Shown here: positions 47,822 through 56,804 of the stretch, in pieces
Position numbering within the stretch: the first letter of the stretch is position 1
Layout of the letters: every line of letters starts with the position of its first letter
Source of the DNA: Clostridium paraputrificum
Lineage (GTDB): Bacteria; Bacillota; Clostridia; Clostridiales; Clostridiaceae
Direction of reading: 5' to 3'
Length of the DNA stretch: 64,000 nucleotides
Assembly (NCBI RefSeq): GCF_900447045.1
Contig: NZ_UAWH01000014.1
Location: 432,501-496,500 of the forward strand
The notes under the pieces: generated by a model
Database searches by the model: none
What the model was told of the DNA's origin: nothing
The model's input: only the letters and a program-made list of their open reading frames with translations
Made by a program: the position numbers and the translations under genes

Positions 47822-49006
47822 ATGATTTCAAAAAAGATGAATGAACTAGTTAAAAATAGTTCTGTAATTAGGGCGATGTTTGAAGAAGGAAAAAGATTAT
47901 CAGCTATATATGGGGAAGAAAATGTTTTTGATTATAGCATTGGTAATCCAAATGTAGAACCACCAAATGAAATTAAGGATGCAATTCTTGAAATCCTAAA
48001 TGAAGAATCTCCAAATTTAGTACATGGATATATGAACAATTCAGGTTATGAAGATGTACGAGAAGAGATTGCTAAATTTATAAATACTAAAAATAACCTT
48101 AATTTATCTTACAAGAATATAGTAATGACATGTGGTGCAGCAGGTGGACTAAATGTTATCTTAAAAACTTTATTAAACCCAGATGATGAAGTTGTAGTTC
48201 TTGCACCATACTTTGGGGAGTATGGAAATTATGTAGCTAATTTTGATGGAAAGCTTGTTGTGGTACCAGCTGAAACTAAGACATTTCAACCTAATATTGA
48301 AGGCTTAGAAAAAGCTATAACTTCTAAAACTAAGGCTGTAATAATAAATACTCCAAATAATCCAACAGGAGTTGTTTATTCAGATGAATCCTTAAAGAAG
48401 ATGGCTAAGGTTTTAGAAGAAAAGGAAAAGGAACTTGGAATTAATATTTATCTTATTTCAGATGAGCCATATAAAGAAATTGTATATGATGGTGTAGAGG
48501 TGCCTTATATACTAAAGTATTATAAAAATTCTTTTATAGGATATTCTTATAGTAAGTCACTATCTCTTCCTGGTGAAAGAATAGGATATATTGTAGTAAA
48601 TAGTGAAATGGATGATTTTGATGATGTAATTGCATCATTAAATGTAGCAAATAGAATACTTGGATTTGTTAATGCACCATCATTGTTCCAAAGAGTAATA
48701 GGAAAAACATTAGGTGCAGAAGTAGATGTTAATATATATAAGAAGAACAGAGATTTATTATACAATCATTTGGTAAGTTTAGGCTTTGAGTGCATTAAGC
48801 CAGAAGGGGCATTTTATTTATTCCCTAAAGCATTAATACAAGATGATAAGAAATTTGCTGAAGAAGCTAAGAAGTTTAATTTGCTTATAGTTCCAGGGTC
48901 ATCCTTTGGATGCCAAGGATATTTTAGGCTTTCTTACTGTATTGGATATGATAAGATTGAAAAATCTTTGGAGGCCTTTAGTAAACTGGCGAAGCAGTTT
49001 GCTTGA
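47822..49006 (+). CDS. Class I/II PLP-dependent aminotransferase
   Basis: A 394-residue fold-type I aminotransferase. Visible are GNPNVEPPNEIKD, MTCGAAGGLN, INTPNNPTGVVYS, YLISDEPYKEIVYD and the PLP lysine in GYSYSKSLSLPGERIGY. The RLSY end (YFRLSYCIG) binds the substrate carboxylate. The context with AzlCD suggests branched-chain, aromatic or alanine-type amino acids. The RBS is AAGGGGG. It is the last gene of the operon. Confidence 0.9.
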   Translation: MISKKMNELVKNSSVIRAMFEEGKRLSAIYGEENVFDYSIGNPNVEPPNEIKDAILEILNEESPNLVHGYMNNSGYEDVREEIAKFINTKNNLNLSYKNIVMTCGAAGGLNVILKTLLNPDDEVVVLAPYFGEYGNYVANFDGKLVVVPAETKTFQPNIEGLEKAITSKTKAVIINTPNNPTGVVYSDESLKKMAKVLEEKEKELGINIYLISDEPYKEIVYDGVEVPYILKYYKNSFIGYSYSKSLSLPGERIGYIVVNSEMDDFDDVIASLNVANRILGFVNAPSLFQRVIGKTLGAEVDVNIYKKNRDLLYNHLVSLGFECIKPEGAFYLFPKALIQDDKKFAEEAKKFNLLIVPGSSFGCQGYFRLSYCIGYDKIEKSLEAFSKLAKQFA

Positions 49007-49042
49007 TGAATAATAATTTAATGAATGATGGATAATTTGTGA

Positions 49043-49070
49043 GGAAACTGCTTTCGCAGTTTCTTTTTTT
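49043..49070 (+). terminator. azl operon terminator
   Basis: GGAAACTGC-TTTC-GCAGTTTC is followed by seven T. Confidence 0.92.
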
Positions 49071-49130
49071 ATATAACACCCGTAAAGTGAAAAAGGAAAT
49101 AATTAATATAGAAGAAAAGAGGAGAATATA

Positions 49131-49271
49131 ATAAGTGATAATTTTTACATGGTTGAAGAAATAAGTAATAATTTTCTGGATGAAAATATCTCGGTTTTTA
49201 AGATTGAGGGAGTAACAGAGGATAAACTAAAGCAAGAATTTAATAAACCAATGTTACAAGTTTATTATTAA
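49131..49271 (+). CDS. Small protein, 46 residues, apparent ATA start
   Basis: The frame reads (I/M)SDNFYMVEEISNNFLDENISV, then KIEGVTEDKLKQEFNKP and MLQVYY. The only good ribosome binding site, GAGGAGA, is 6 nt before an ATA codon at 49131; the first ATG (49149) is 24 nt away from it. So either ATA is a rare start or an ATG start has mutated to ATA. The peptide is acidic and soluble. I do not recognise the family. Confidence 0.5.
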   Translation: MSDNFYMVEEISNNFLDENISVFKIEGVTEDKLKQEFNKPMLQVYY

Positions 49272-49344
49272 ACAAATTTACTTGACTAAATTCTCCATAT
49301 ATTAGATAATTAGTATAATAAAATTATAGGATAAAGATAGTGAT

Positions 49345-49600
49345 GAGGAAGAGTATATAAATTAAGTCTTTTAGAGAGCTAGGGGGAGGTGGAACCTAGT
49401 AGATTAGTTTATAGAAAGCAGCCTTTGAATCGCGTATTGAGAACTAAGATTAAATCTTAATGTAGATACAGACGTGTCCCTTACGTTATAAAGGAGAGGA
49501 TAAGAAATTATCCTTACTGAGTGAGTAAAAATATTTTACTTATTAGGGTGGTACCGCGAATTTTAGCTTCGTCCCTTATTTGGGATTGGAGCTTTTTTTA
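49345..49600 (+). promoter_or_regulatory. T-box riboswitch upstream of the Lrp-aminotransferase operon
   Basis: Stem I has the GA motif GATGAGGAAGAGTA, the AG bulge AGAGAGC and the distal GGTGGAA loop; the T-box AGGGTGGTACCGCG is at 49545-49558. The terminator GCTTCGTCCC/GGGATTGGAGC with seven T ends at 49600. Pairing TATAAATTAA (5' side) with TTAGTTTATA leaves the specifier strand GAA-AGC-A, which reads serine AGC; alanine GCA is one base off. An uncharged tRNA would allow readthrough into 49629-51277. Confidence 0.9.
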
Positions 49601-49628
49601 TTAAAAAAAATTATAGGAGGTATAAGTA

Positions 49629-50111
49629 GTGGAGGAAATTTTAGAGATATTAGAACAAAATAGTAGATATACTGATGAACAAATAGCATTGATGGCTGGA
49701 AAAAAAGTAGAAGAGGTTAGAGAAGCCATTAGGGATTATGAAGAAAAAAGTATAATAGCTGGATATACAACTCTTATAAACTGGGAAAATACAGGAAAAG
49801 AAACAGTAACAGCGCTTATTGAAGTAAAGATAACACCTCAAAGAGATGTTGGATTTGATAAAGTTGCTGAAAGAATATATAAGTTTGATCAAGTTAAGGC
49901 GTGTTATTTAATGTCTTCAGGAGGATTTGACTTAACAGTAATAGTAGAAGGAAAAACAATGAAAGAGGTAGCGCTATTTGTATCAGAAAAACTTGCATGT
50001 CAAGAAGCTGTTACAGGTACTGCAACACACTTTGTTTTAAAGAAATATAAAGATCATGGAACAATATTTAAAGAGAAGAAGATTCAAGATAGGGAGGCTA
50101 TATTTGTATGA
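49629..50111 (+). CDS. Lrp/AsnC-family regulator
   Basis: A 160-residue regulator. The N-terminal helix-turn-helix (about 1-50, ILEQNSRYTDEQIALMAGKK) is followed by an RAM/ligand-binding domain (about 65-150, VTALIEVKITPQRDVGF, VKACYLMSSGGFDLTVIVEG). The start is GTG with AGGAGG 8 nt upstream. It overlaps the aminotransferase gene by 4 nt, so both form one T-box-controlled message. The ligand is probably an amino acid related to the aminotransferase reaction. Confidence 0.92.
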   Translation: MEEILEILEQNSRYTDEQIALMAGKKVEEVREAIRDYEEKSIIAGYTTLINWENTGKETVTALIEVKITPQRDVGFDKVAERIYKFDQVKACYLMSSGGFDLTVIVEGKTMKEVALFVSEKLACQEAVTGTATHFVLKKYKDHGTIFKEKKIQDREAIFV

Positions 50112-51277
50112 TACTAGAAAATATGATTAAAGATGACGTGAAGAATATGCCACCATCTGGGATTAGAAAATATTTTGATTTGATAAATGAGATGGAAGAT
50201 GTTATTTCATTGGGGGTTGGAGAACCTGATTTTGTAACACCTTGGAATGTAAGAGAAGCAGGGATATATTCTCTAGAACAAGGTCATACTCATTATTCGT
50301 CTAATGCAGGTTTTATAGAGTTAAGAGAAGAAATAGCAAACTATTTAAATAGGAGATTTGACTTAACTTATGATCCTAAGAATGAAATCATAGTAACTGT
50401 TGGGGGGAGTGAAGGAATTGATATAGCTTTAAGAGCATTAGTTGGACCTGGAGATGAAGTTATTGTCCCAGAACCAAGTTTTGTTGCTTATAAAGGGTGT
50501 ACTGCATTTACAGGAGCTACTTCTAAGGTTATAAATCTGAAGGCAGAAAATAACTTTAAACTTACAGCTGAAGAGCTTGAAGAAGCAATAACAGATAAAA
50601 CCAAGGTTGTTATAATTCCATTTCCTAATAATCCTACAGGAGCAGTAATGACTAGAGAGGATTTGAGACCTATAGTTGATGTTTTAAAGGATAAGGATAT
50701 AATAATTCTTTCAGATGAAATTTATGCAGAGTTAACTTATGGTGAAAACCATGTGTCTATAGCAAGTTTTCCAGAAGTTAGAGAAAAAACTATACTTATA
50801 AGTGGATTCTCTAAGGCATATGCAATGACTGGATGGAGATTAGGTTATGCGTGTGGACATCCTGTTCTAATTGATGCAATGAAGAAAATTCATCAATATG
50901 CATTGATGTGTTCACCTACTACTGCACAATATGCAGCAATTGAAGCTTTAAAAAATGGTGATGAGAGTGTAGGAAAGATGGTGAGGGAATATAATAGGAG
51001 AAGAAGAGTGCTATTAGATGGATTTAGGAAGCTTGGATTAGAATGTTTTGAGCCACATGGAGCGTTCTATATGTTCCCTTGTATTAAATCTACAGGTATG
51101 ACTTCTGATGAGTTCTGTGAAAAACTACTTATGAGTGAAAAAGTATTAGCAGTTCCAGGTAATGCATTTGGAGATTGTGGTGAAGGATTTATTAGGACAT
51201 GCTATGCTTCCTCTATGGATAATATTATTGAAGCATTAAAGAGAATAGAAAGATTTTTAGAGAAACAAAAAAAATAA
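50108..51277 (+). CDS. Class I/II PLP-dependent aminotransferase (T-box-controlled)
   Basis: A 389-residue aminotransferase of the AspC/AlaT/MalY-like class. The features are ISLGVGEPDFVTPW, TVGGSEGIDIALRAL, PFPNNPTGAVM, ILSDEIYAEL and the PLP lysine in GFSKAYAMTGWRLGY, ending with FIRTCYA. The substrate cannot be read from sequence. The T-box suggests that it supports supply of the amino acid whose tRNA is sensed, serine or alanine from the specifier. It overlaps the Lrp gene (ATGA). Confidence 0.9.
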   Translation: MILENMIKDDVKNMPPSGIRKYFDLINEMEDVISLGVGEPDFVTPWNVREAGIYSLEQGHTHYSSNAGFIELREEIANYLNRRFDLTYDPKNEIIVTVGGSEGIDIALRALVGPGDEVIVPEPSFVAYKGCTAFTGATSKVINLKAENNFKLTAEELEEAITDKTKVVIIPFPNNPTGAVMTREDLRPIVDVLKDKDIIILSDEIYAELTYGENHVSIASFPEVREKTILISGFSKAYAMTGWRLGYACGHPVLIDAMKKIHQYALMCSPTTAQYAAIEALKNGDESVGKMVREYNRRRRVLLDGFRKLGLECFEPHGAFYMFPCIKSTGMTSDEFCEKLLMSEKVLAVPGNAFGDCGEGFIRTCYASSMDNIIEALKRIERFLEKQKK

Positions 51278-51281
51278 AGAC

Positions 51282-51325
51282 AAAGGCTATATTAAAGTAA
51301 GATTTATTTTAATATAGCCTTTTTT
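51282..51325 (+). terminator. Terminator of the T-box operon
   Basis: AAAGGCTATATTAAA pairs with TTTAATATAGCCTTT and is followed by TTT. Confidence 0.9.
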
Positions 51326-51382
51326 AAATTATAGTGCCGTTGTAGAACGACAAAAATAAATTTTGGAATCTGTGGTGTAACT

Positions 51383-51417
51383 AAAAAAAGAGACAAGACC
51401 CTGGGGGGAACTTGTCT
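51383..51417 (-). terminator. Orphan minus-strand terminator
   Basis: On the minus strand AGACAAG, a C-rich loop, CTTGTCT and then a run of seven T form a clear intrinsic terminator. The only known gene on this strand (51574-52488) already has its own terminator at 51545-51570, so an unannotated small RNA may end here. Confidence 0.55.
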
Positions 51418-51544
51418 TAAATAAGGTTTAATTTATGAATTAATTTAGCTAATTTTATTATATGGTATTTTTTCAATTATGATAGCCTTAATTTTTATCA
51501 TAAATAGTGTCTATTTTTTGCATACTACTTTAATTATATAGAAA

Positions 51545-51570
51545 AAAGGAGCTTTGAAAAAAGCTCCTTT
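51545..51570 (-). terminator. UbiA gene terminator
   Basis: AAAGGAGCTTT-GAAA-AAAGCTCCTTT, followed on the minus strand by TTTTTTC, sits just after the prenyltransferase stop. On the plus strand the hairpin has no T run of its own. Confidence 0.88.
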
Positions 51571-51573
51571 AAA

Positions 51574-52488
51574 TTATCCTAGTAGTAAAGAAACTATTAG
51601 GATTAATGTAAATGTCCAATGTAGGTTGTTTGTATATGGAATTCCAAGTTTTTGGAATGTAGTAACAGCTCTAAGTGCTTTAACAGCAAGAGGGAGAGTT
51701 ATAAATACAACTAGTGTAGATAAAGGGTATAATCCATTAAAAACAAATAATAGGGATAATACATAAACTCCATAAATAAGCGACCTATACAAAATTGAAC
51801 TAAATCTGCTTCCAAGTCTAACGCTTAATGTTCCTAGGCTTAGTTTAGTATCCCTTTGGAAGTCTCTCATTTCATTACTAATCATTAATGCTGGTATTAT
51901 TAATGATGCTGGTAAAGCTATTAGTATAGGATATACATTTAAGTTTTGACTAAATGGGAAATATGCACCAAGAACCATTAGTGGCCCCATTAATATAAAT
52001 GAAAGGGGTACTCCTAATCCCTTAGTTTTATATACAAAAGGTTCTCCTGTATAGGCATAAGCTCCTATTATTCCAACAAGTCCAATCCAAAGCATTCTTA
52101 TATCTGTAAGATATATAAGAACTAGTCCAATTAATGCTGCACCAGCAAAACATGCCATAGCAAGTAAGAATACATAAATATCGAAGTAAGTTCTTTCTAC
52201 ACCTAAAAAATTTCTCTTTCTTCCTGAAGGTCTGTAATATCTAAAGTCACCTTCAAAATAATCATTAACAAGATTAGCTCCACCTTGAGCAAGTATTCCG
52301 GCTATAGTAATTATAGTAATAAGGAAAATATTATAGCCTAAAGAATAATTTTTCATAGAACCATCCAAATATGCTGCTATTATTCCAAGGGTTGTAGAAC
52401 CAACAGCTAAAGTTAATGATAATGGTCTAAATGCTATCCAACTATCTTTTGTGAATTTCTTCAAGTAATCTTTCGTTAAATTTTTCAT
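51574..52488 (-). CDS. UbiA-family prenyltransferase (MenA-like)
   Basis: A 304-residue membrane enzyme with about eight or nine helices. The first aspartate-rich motif is NLVNDYFEGDFRY and the second SNEMRDFQRDTKLSLGTLSVRLG, both of the UbiA superfamily that transfers polyprenyl chains to aromatic acceptors. The form is closest to 1,4-dihydroxy-2-naphthoate prenyltransferase. A menaquinone pathway is not visible in the window and is unusual in Clostridium, so the acceptor is unclear. The RBS is AGGATGA. It is divergent from the ABC importer at 52640. Confidence 0.87.
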   Translation of the reverse strand: MKNLTKDYLKKFTKDSWIAFRPLSLTLAVGSTTLGIIAAYLDGSMKNYSLGYNIFLITIITIAGILAQGGANLVNDYFEGDFRYYRPSGRKRNFLGVERTYFDIYVFLLAMACFAGAALIGLVLIYLTDIRMLWIGLVGIIGAYAYTGEPFVYKTKGLGVPLSFILMGPLMVLGAYFPFSQNLNVYPILIALPASLIIPALMISNEMRDFQRDTKLSLGTLSVRLGSRFSSILYRSLIYGVYVLSLLFVFNGLYPLSTLVVFITLPLAVKALRAVTTFQKLGIPYTNNLHWTFTLILIVSLLLG

Positions 52489-52639
52489 AATGATTCATCC
52501 TATCTCTTTAAAATAACTAGTATATTATTGCATATAATTTGTCAAATTTAAAGAGTAAATGTTTTAAATTCCTTGAATTATTAAATATACTTAAATATAA
52601 TGGTAAATGGATTAAAAAAGTTTGTAGGAGGATTAACAA

Positions 52640-53569
52640 ATGAAAAACTTAAAGAGATGGATAGTGTTGCTTATTATAACAGTATTTTCCTTAACTGTTA
52701 TAGGGTGTACAAGCAAGGATGATCTATCAAAAGAAAGTGAAGAAAATAGAACCTTAAAAATAGGATTAATGCCAGCAGTGGATACTGCACCAATATTAAT
52801 AGCAGAGAAAAATGGATACTTTAAGGATGCTGGAATTAATGTGGAAATAGAAATTTATTCTAATGCTCAAAACAGACAAAGTGCACTTCAAAGCTATCAA
52901 ATAGATGGTGCTATGACAGATTTTATTGCGGTTGCTACAAATGTTGATGGCGGCTTTGATATAAAAGCTACTACTATGACAGATGGTATGTTCCCTGTTC
53001 TTTCTAAGGGAGATGTATCTGGTAAAAAGGATATTAAGGTTGGAATGATGGAAGTAAGCGTATCAAACTATCTTATAGATAAGTGGCTTAGTAAGGACTA
53101 TAACATAGAAAAAGTATTTATAAATGAAATACCAGCAAGACTTGCAGCTATACAAAGCGGTGAGTTAGATATGGGGTTATTCCCAGAGCCAGTTGCTTCA
53201 AATGGAGAATTAAAAGGATTAAAGAAAAATTTATATGGTATGGATGATGAGTTTTCGCCAGATTGTTTAGTGTTTACAGGAAAAGCAATAGCTGAAAAAG
53301 AAAAGGCAATAAAGGCTTTCCATGAAGCTTATAATAAGGCCGTTGATGAGATAAATAAAAACCCTCAAATAGCAAGAGATATTCTTGTAGAAAAAATACC
53401 AAATACTAATCCAGAAGTTAAGGATATTATGGTATTACCAACATACAAGAAAGCAGCTATTCCAAGTGATGAATACTTACAAAGTATTATTGATTGGACA
53501 TCAAAGACTTTAAATAAAGATTTAACTGTAAAACCAGAAGCTTTATTAGAAGGAAAGTTTGTAAAATAG
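52640..53569 (+). CDS. NMT1/THI5-like ABC substrate-binding lipoprotein
   Basis: A 309-residue lipoprotein with lipobox VIGC near residue 23. The mature part (LKIGLMPAVDTAPILIAEKNGYFKDAGINVEIE) is the NMT1/SsuA/THI5 periplasmic-binding fold, with MTDFIAVATNVDGG and LFPEPVASNGE as ligand-site blocks. Family ligands include pyrimidine (HMP) precursors, sulfonates and nitrate. I saw no TPP riboswitch upstream, so thiamine precursors are not favoured. It is the first gene of a complete three-gene importer with RBS GGAGG. Confidence 0.9.
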   Translation: MKNLKRWIVLLIITVFSLTVIGCTSKDDLSKESEENRTLKIGLMPAVDTAPILIAEKNGYFKDAGINVEIEIYSNAQNRQSALQSYQIDGAMTDFIAVATNVDGGFDIKATTMTDGMFPVLSKGDVSGKKDIKVGMMEVSVSNYLIDKWLSKDYNIEKVFINEIPARLAAIQSGELDMGLFPEPVASNGELKGLKKNLYGMDDEFSPDCLVFTGKAIAEKEKAIKAFHEAYNKAVDEINKNPQIARDILVEKIPNTNPEVKDIMVLPTYKKAAIPSDEYLQSIIDWTSKTLNKDLTVKPEALLEGKFVK

Positions 53570-53570
53570 A

Positions 53571-54269
53571 ATGATTAATATAACTGATTTAACAGTAAGG
53601 TATAAAGAAGAAGTAGCAATAGATAGGATTAATTTATCTATTGAAAAAGGAAAGTCTTATGCCATTATAGGAGAATCAGGATGTGGAAAAACAACCCTGC
53701 TATTTACTATGGCAGGGCTTATTTCTAATTATGAGGGAAAATTAGAAATAGGGGGAAACACATCTTTAATACTTCAAAATTTAGGTCTTTTTAATTGGTT
53801 TACAGTAGAAAAAAATATAGAGCTTGGCTTAAATAATATAAAGCTGGCCAAGGAAGAAAAGAAAGAGTTAGTTAATAGAATTCTTAAGGAATTGGGGTTA
53901 TATCAATATAAAAATAAATATCCAAAAGAATTAAGTGGTGGACAGAAACAGAGAGTTGCAATAGGAAGAACTCTTATAAGTAACCCTGAAATTTTGCTTT
54001 TAGATGAAGCAACATCTGCATTGGATTCTATAAATAAGGAAAAGATACAAGATTTACTTTTAGATATAAAGAAAACTAGGAACAGTACAATGGTATTAGT
54101 TACTCATAGTATTGAAGAAGCAGTATTTTTAGGGGAAGAAATTGTTGTTATGAAAAAAGGAAAAATTCATAGAATAATTTCTAATAGGTATTTTGGGGAT
54201 AAAGATATAAGATGTAAAAAAGAGTATATAGAAGTATGCAGTAAGGTGAGGGAGGAATTATATGATTAA
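53571..54269 (+). CDS. ABC importer ATP-binding protein (SsuB/TauB-like)
   Basis: A 232-residue ATPase. Walker A is GESGCGKTTLL, Q-loop LILQNLGLFNWF, signature LSGGQKQRVAIGRTL, Walker B ILLLDEATSALDS and H-loop VTHSIEEAVFLG. It begins 1 nt after the binding-protein stop with a weak RBS, implying translational coupling, and overlaps the permease gene by 8 nt. Confidence 0.95.
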   Translation: MINITDLTVRYKEEVAIDRINLSIEKGKSYAIIGESGCGKTTLLFTMAGLISNYEGKLEIGGNTSLILQNLGLFNWFTVEKNIELGLNNIKLAKEEKKELVNRILKELGLYQYKNKYPKELSGGQKQRVAIGRTLISNPEILLLDEATSALDSINKEKIQDLLLDIKKTRNSTMVLVTHSIEEAVFLGEEIVVMKKGKIHRIISNRYFGDKDIRCKKEYIEVCSKVREELYD

Positions 54270-54999
54270 AAAGATTATACCACCTTTATATGGTATAGCT
54301 ATGGTTCTTATATTATGGTGGGGATTAAGTTTTGCAATAGGTTCCAATATGGTTCCAACACCATATGATACCCTTAAAGAGCTTGTTGAATTGTTTCAAC
54401 AGGATTTTTTATTTCATATAATATACAGTTTTTATAGAATAATATCTTCCGTAACAATGTCCTTACTTATAGGAATACCAGTAGGAATTCTGTTAGGTGT
54501 AAATAAATATATAGATAAAATAGTGTCGCCTATTACTTATTTACTTTATCCCATACCTAAAATAGCATTTCTTCCTATTTTTATGGTGGTGTTTGGAATA
54601 GGGGATAAATCAAAAATTATTCTTATGATTACCATAATAATATTTCAAATAATAATTGTAACAAAAGATGGAGTAAAAGAAATAGATAAGGATATATTAA
54701 TATCGGCAAAGGTAATGCATTTTAATTGGATAGATATGATTATTAAGGTTATTTTACCAGCAATATTGCCAAAGGTTTTTTCAGCTTTAAGAGTTAGTAT
54801 TGGAATAGCTATTTCTGCATTATTTTTTAGTGAAAATTATGCAACTAGATATGGGTTAGGATATTTTATAATGAATTCTTGGTCTATGGTTGATTACAAG
54901 GGAATGTTTGCAGGAGTTTTGGCATTAAGCATTATGTCTTTAATAATATTTAAAATTATTGATTATTTAGAGAAGAAAATATGCCTTTGGAATAGCTAG
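54262..54999 (+). CDS. ABC importer permease (SsuC/TauC-like)
   Basis: A 245-residue permease with about six helices. The EAA-type loop reads EIDKDILISAKVMHFNWIDMIIKVILPAILPKVF. The fold belongs to the BPD-transport permease family used with NMT1-type binding proteins. It completes the importer; RBS GAGGGAGG lies within the upstream gene. The ligand is unknown. Confidence 0.93.
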   Translation: MIKKIIPPLYGIAMVLILWWGLSFAIGSNMVPTPYDTLKELVELFQQDFLFHIIYSFYRIISSVTMSLLIGIPVGILLGVNKYIDKIVSPITYLLYPIPKIAFLPIFMVVFGIGDKSKIILMITIIIFQIIIVTKDGVKEIDKDILISAKVMHFNWIDMIIKVILPAILPKVFSALRVSIGIAISALFFSENYATRYGLGYFIMNSWSMVDYKGMFAGVLALSIMSLIIFKIIDYLEKKICLWNS

Positions 55000-55008
55000 A
55001 AATTGACA

Positions 55009-55037
55009 TTGACATAAAAAGTGAGAGAAGTTATCAT
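55009..55037 (+). promoter_or_regulatory. Promoter of the orphan PTS EIIC gene
   Basis: TTGACA (55009-55014), 17 bp, then TATCAT (55032-55037); the transcript would start about 65 nt before the gene. Confidence 0.65.
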
Positions 55038-55107
55038 ATAAAAGTTAAAAACAGGGTTGAATAATTATTTACTTTTGCACTATTAAACGAACTAGGAGGA
55101 CGCACTA

Positions 55108-56388
55108 ATGAGACAATTTTCAGAAAAACTAGCAGAAATACTAGGACCTATAGCAAACAAATTTTCGTCAAATAGATATCTAGCTGCTATTAGGGATGGT
55201 TTTATAACTGTAATGCCACTTGTAATTATAGCTTCATTTTTTGTTTTAATTAACAATGTAGTTTTAGATTCAACAAATGGTTTATTAGGTAACTTAGGAA
55301 ACTTTGATACTTATAAGGATATAGGAGTAAGTGTTTATAATGGAACTTTAGGATTTTTATCAATATTTTTAGCATTTGGAGTTGCTTACAAGCTTGCTAA
55401 CCATTATGATATGGATGGAATAGGAACAGGATTTGTAGGTGTTGCATCAACTGTGGCATTAATGCCAGGAGCTATAACAGTAGGTGGAGAAACTGTAGGA
55501 GCTTTCTCAAGTACATTTACATCTCCAACAGGATTATTTGTTGCAATTATAGCTTCAATATTATCAACTGAGCTTTTAAGATTATTCCAAAAATCTAATG
55601 CTTTAAAGATAAGTATGCCAGATTCAGTACCACCAACAGTATCTAAGAGCTTTAATTTACTAATTCCAGCTACATTTACACTAACTATATTTGGATTAAT
55701 TTCGTTTTTAACTATAAAGTTTACAGGTATTGATGTATATGAAATTATAACTAATGTTATTCAAACACCAATTAAAGCAGTATTCCAAGGACTACCGGGT
55801 ATAATAATTGTTGTTATACTTCAAGGCTTGTTATGGAGCTTTGGGTTACATGGAGCTTTCGTATTAAGCCCAATTACAGAACCTACATTACTTACTGCTA
55901 TTGATGAAAATATAAAGGCTTTAGAAGCTAATCAAGTTATACCAAACATAGTTACTAAACCATTCTTAGATGTATTTGTAAATATGGGTGGAGTTGGAAT
56001 GACAATAGGGTTAGTAATAGCTTTATTAATATTTAGTAGGAAAGAATCTGATAGAGCAATATCTAAGTTAGCTTTTGCTCCTGCTTGCTTCAATATTAAT
56101 GAACCATTAATGTTTGGATTACCAGTTGTATTAAATCCAATTTACACATTACCATTAGTAATAGTACCAGTTATATGTTTAGTTATTGCTTATCTAGCAA
56201 CATCAGCAGGAATTATAGCTAAGACAGTAGTTATGGTTCCATGGACTACACCACCAGTAATTTCAGCATTCTTAGCTACAGGTGGAGACTGGAAAGCAGC
56301 TGTGCTTGCAATATTATTAATTGTATTATCAGTTATTTTATATATGCCGTTCGTAATCGCTGCAAATAAGATGAAGGATGAATATTAA
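55108..56388 (+). CDS. PTS EIIC, lactose/cellobiose family
   Basis: A 426-residue membrane protein with about ten helices, recognisable as the CelB-type EIIC from FSSNRYLAAIRDGFITVMPLVI, SFGLHGAFVLSPITEP, and CFNINEPLMFGLPVVLNP. It has no EIIA or EIIB domain, and no cognate genes are adjacent, so it must work with subunits encoded elsewhere. The sugar is likely a beta-glucoside or chitobiose. RBS CTAGGAGGA. It is a single-gene unit with promoter and terminator. Confidence 0.92.
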   Translation: MRQFSEKLAEILGPIANKFSSNRYLAAIRDGFITVMPLVIIASFFVLINNVVLDSTNGLLGNLGNFDTYKDIGVSVYNGTLGFLSIFLAFGVAYKLANHYDMDGIGTGFVGVASTVALMPGAITVGGETVGAFSSTFTSPTGLFVAIIASILSTELLRLFQKSNALKISMPDSVPPTVSKSFNLLIPATFTLTIFGLISFLTIKFTGIDVYEIITNVIQTPIKAVFQGLPGIIIVVILQGLLWSFGLHGAFVLSPITEPTLLTAIDENIKALEANQVIPNIVTKPFLDVFVNMGGVGMTIGLVIALLIFSRKESDRAISKLAFAPACFNINEPLMFGLPVVLNPIYTLPLVIVPVICLVIAYLATSAGIIAKTVVMVPWTTPPVISAFLATGGDWKAAVLAILLIVLSVILYMPFVIAANKMKDEY

Positions 56389-56400
56389 AATATCTATATT

Positions 56401-56436
56401 AGGAACTATATCATAATTTGATATAGTTCCTTACTT
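56401..56436 (+). terminator. EIIC gene terminator
   Basis: AGGAACTATATCA pairs with TGATATAGTTCCT around a TAATT loop, followed by TACTTTT. Confidence 0.85.
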
Positions 56437-56588
56437 TTAGTATACCATTAACATTATTTTTAAATTATCTAACTTAAATTTTAAAGTATCGTATGAAAAC
56501 ATTTAAATTTTAAGTATTTGTCAAAAAAAATCTAAATGTGTATAAAGTGAATATTTTTATGCTATAATGTTCGCATATAATAAATATG

Positions 56589-56655
56589 CTCGTATATCAT
56601 CGGAAATAGGGTCCGAAAGTTTCTACCTGCTAACCGTAAATTAGCAGACTACGGG
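56589..56655 (+). promoter_or_regulatory. Purine (guanine/xanthine-type) riboswitch aptamer
   Basis: P1 is CTCGTA with TACGGG, P2 is TCGG with CCGA, J2/3 AAGTTTCTAC, and P3 CTGCTAA with TTAGCAG around loop CCGTAAA. Junction J3/1 reads GAC, so the specificity nucleotide is C, as in guanine/hypoxanthine aptamers, not U as in adenine ones. A TATAAT box lies at 56563-56568. It controls pbuX-xpt. Confidence 0.93.
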
Positions 56656-56694
56656 GTGAGATTGGTTAAGAAAAATATTTAACTGGAATTTCTA

Positions 56695-56738
56695 CACCTC
56701 AAATTGTAATTAATTTGAGGTGCTTATTATTTTTTATT
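56695..56738 (+). terminator. Riboswitch expression-platform terminator
   Basis: CACCTCAAATT (56695-56705) pairs with AATTTGAGGTG (56712-56722), followed by a T-rich run. Its 5' arm CACCTC can alternatively pair with the GGGGTGAG after the aptamer, giving the on/off switch: ligand favours termination. Confidence 0.88.
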
Positions 56739-56804
56739 AATCTTCCACTAATACGTATAAACGAGCTATTGATAAAAATACATTTAGATGGGAGATAAAA
56801 CATA

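Noticed and set aside
52489..52639. A TPP riboswitch before the NMT1/THI5-like importer
   Set aside because: The CTGAGA and related THI-box blocks are absent, so thiamine-precursor regulation is not supported.
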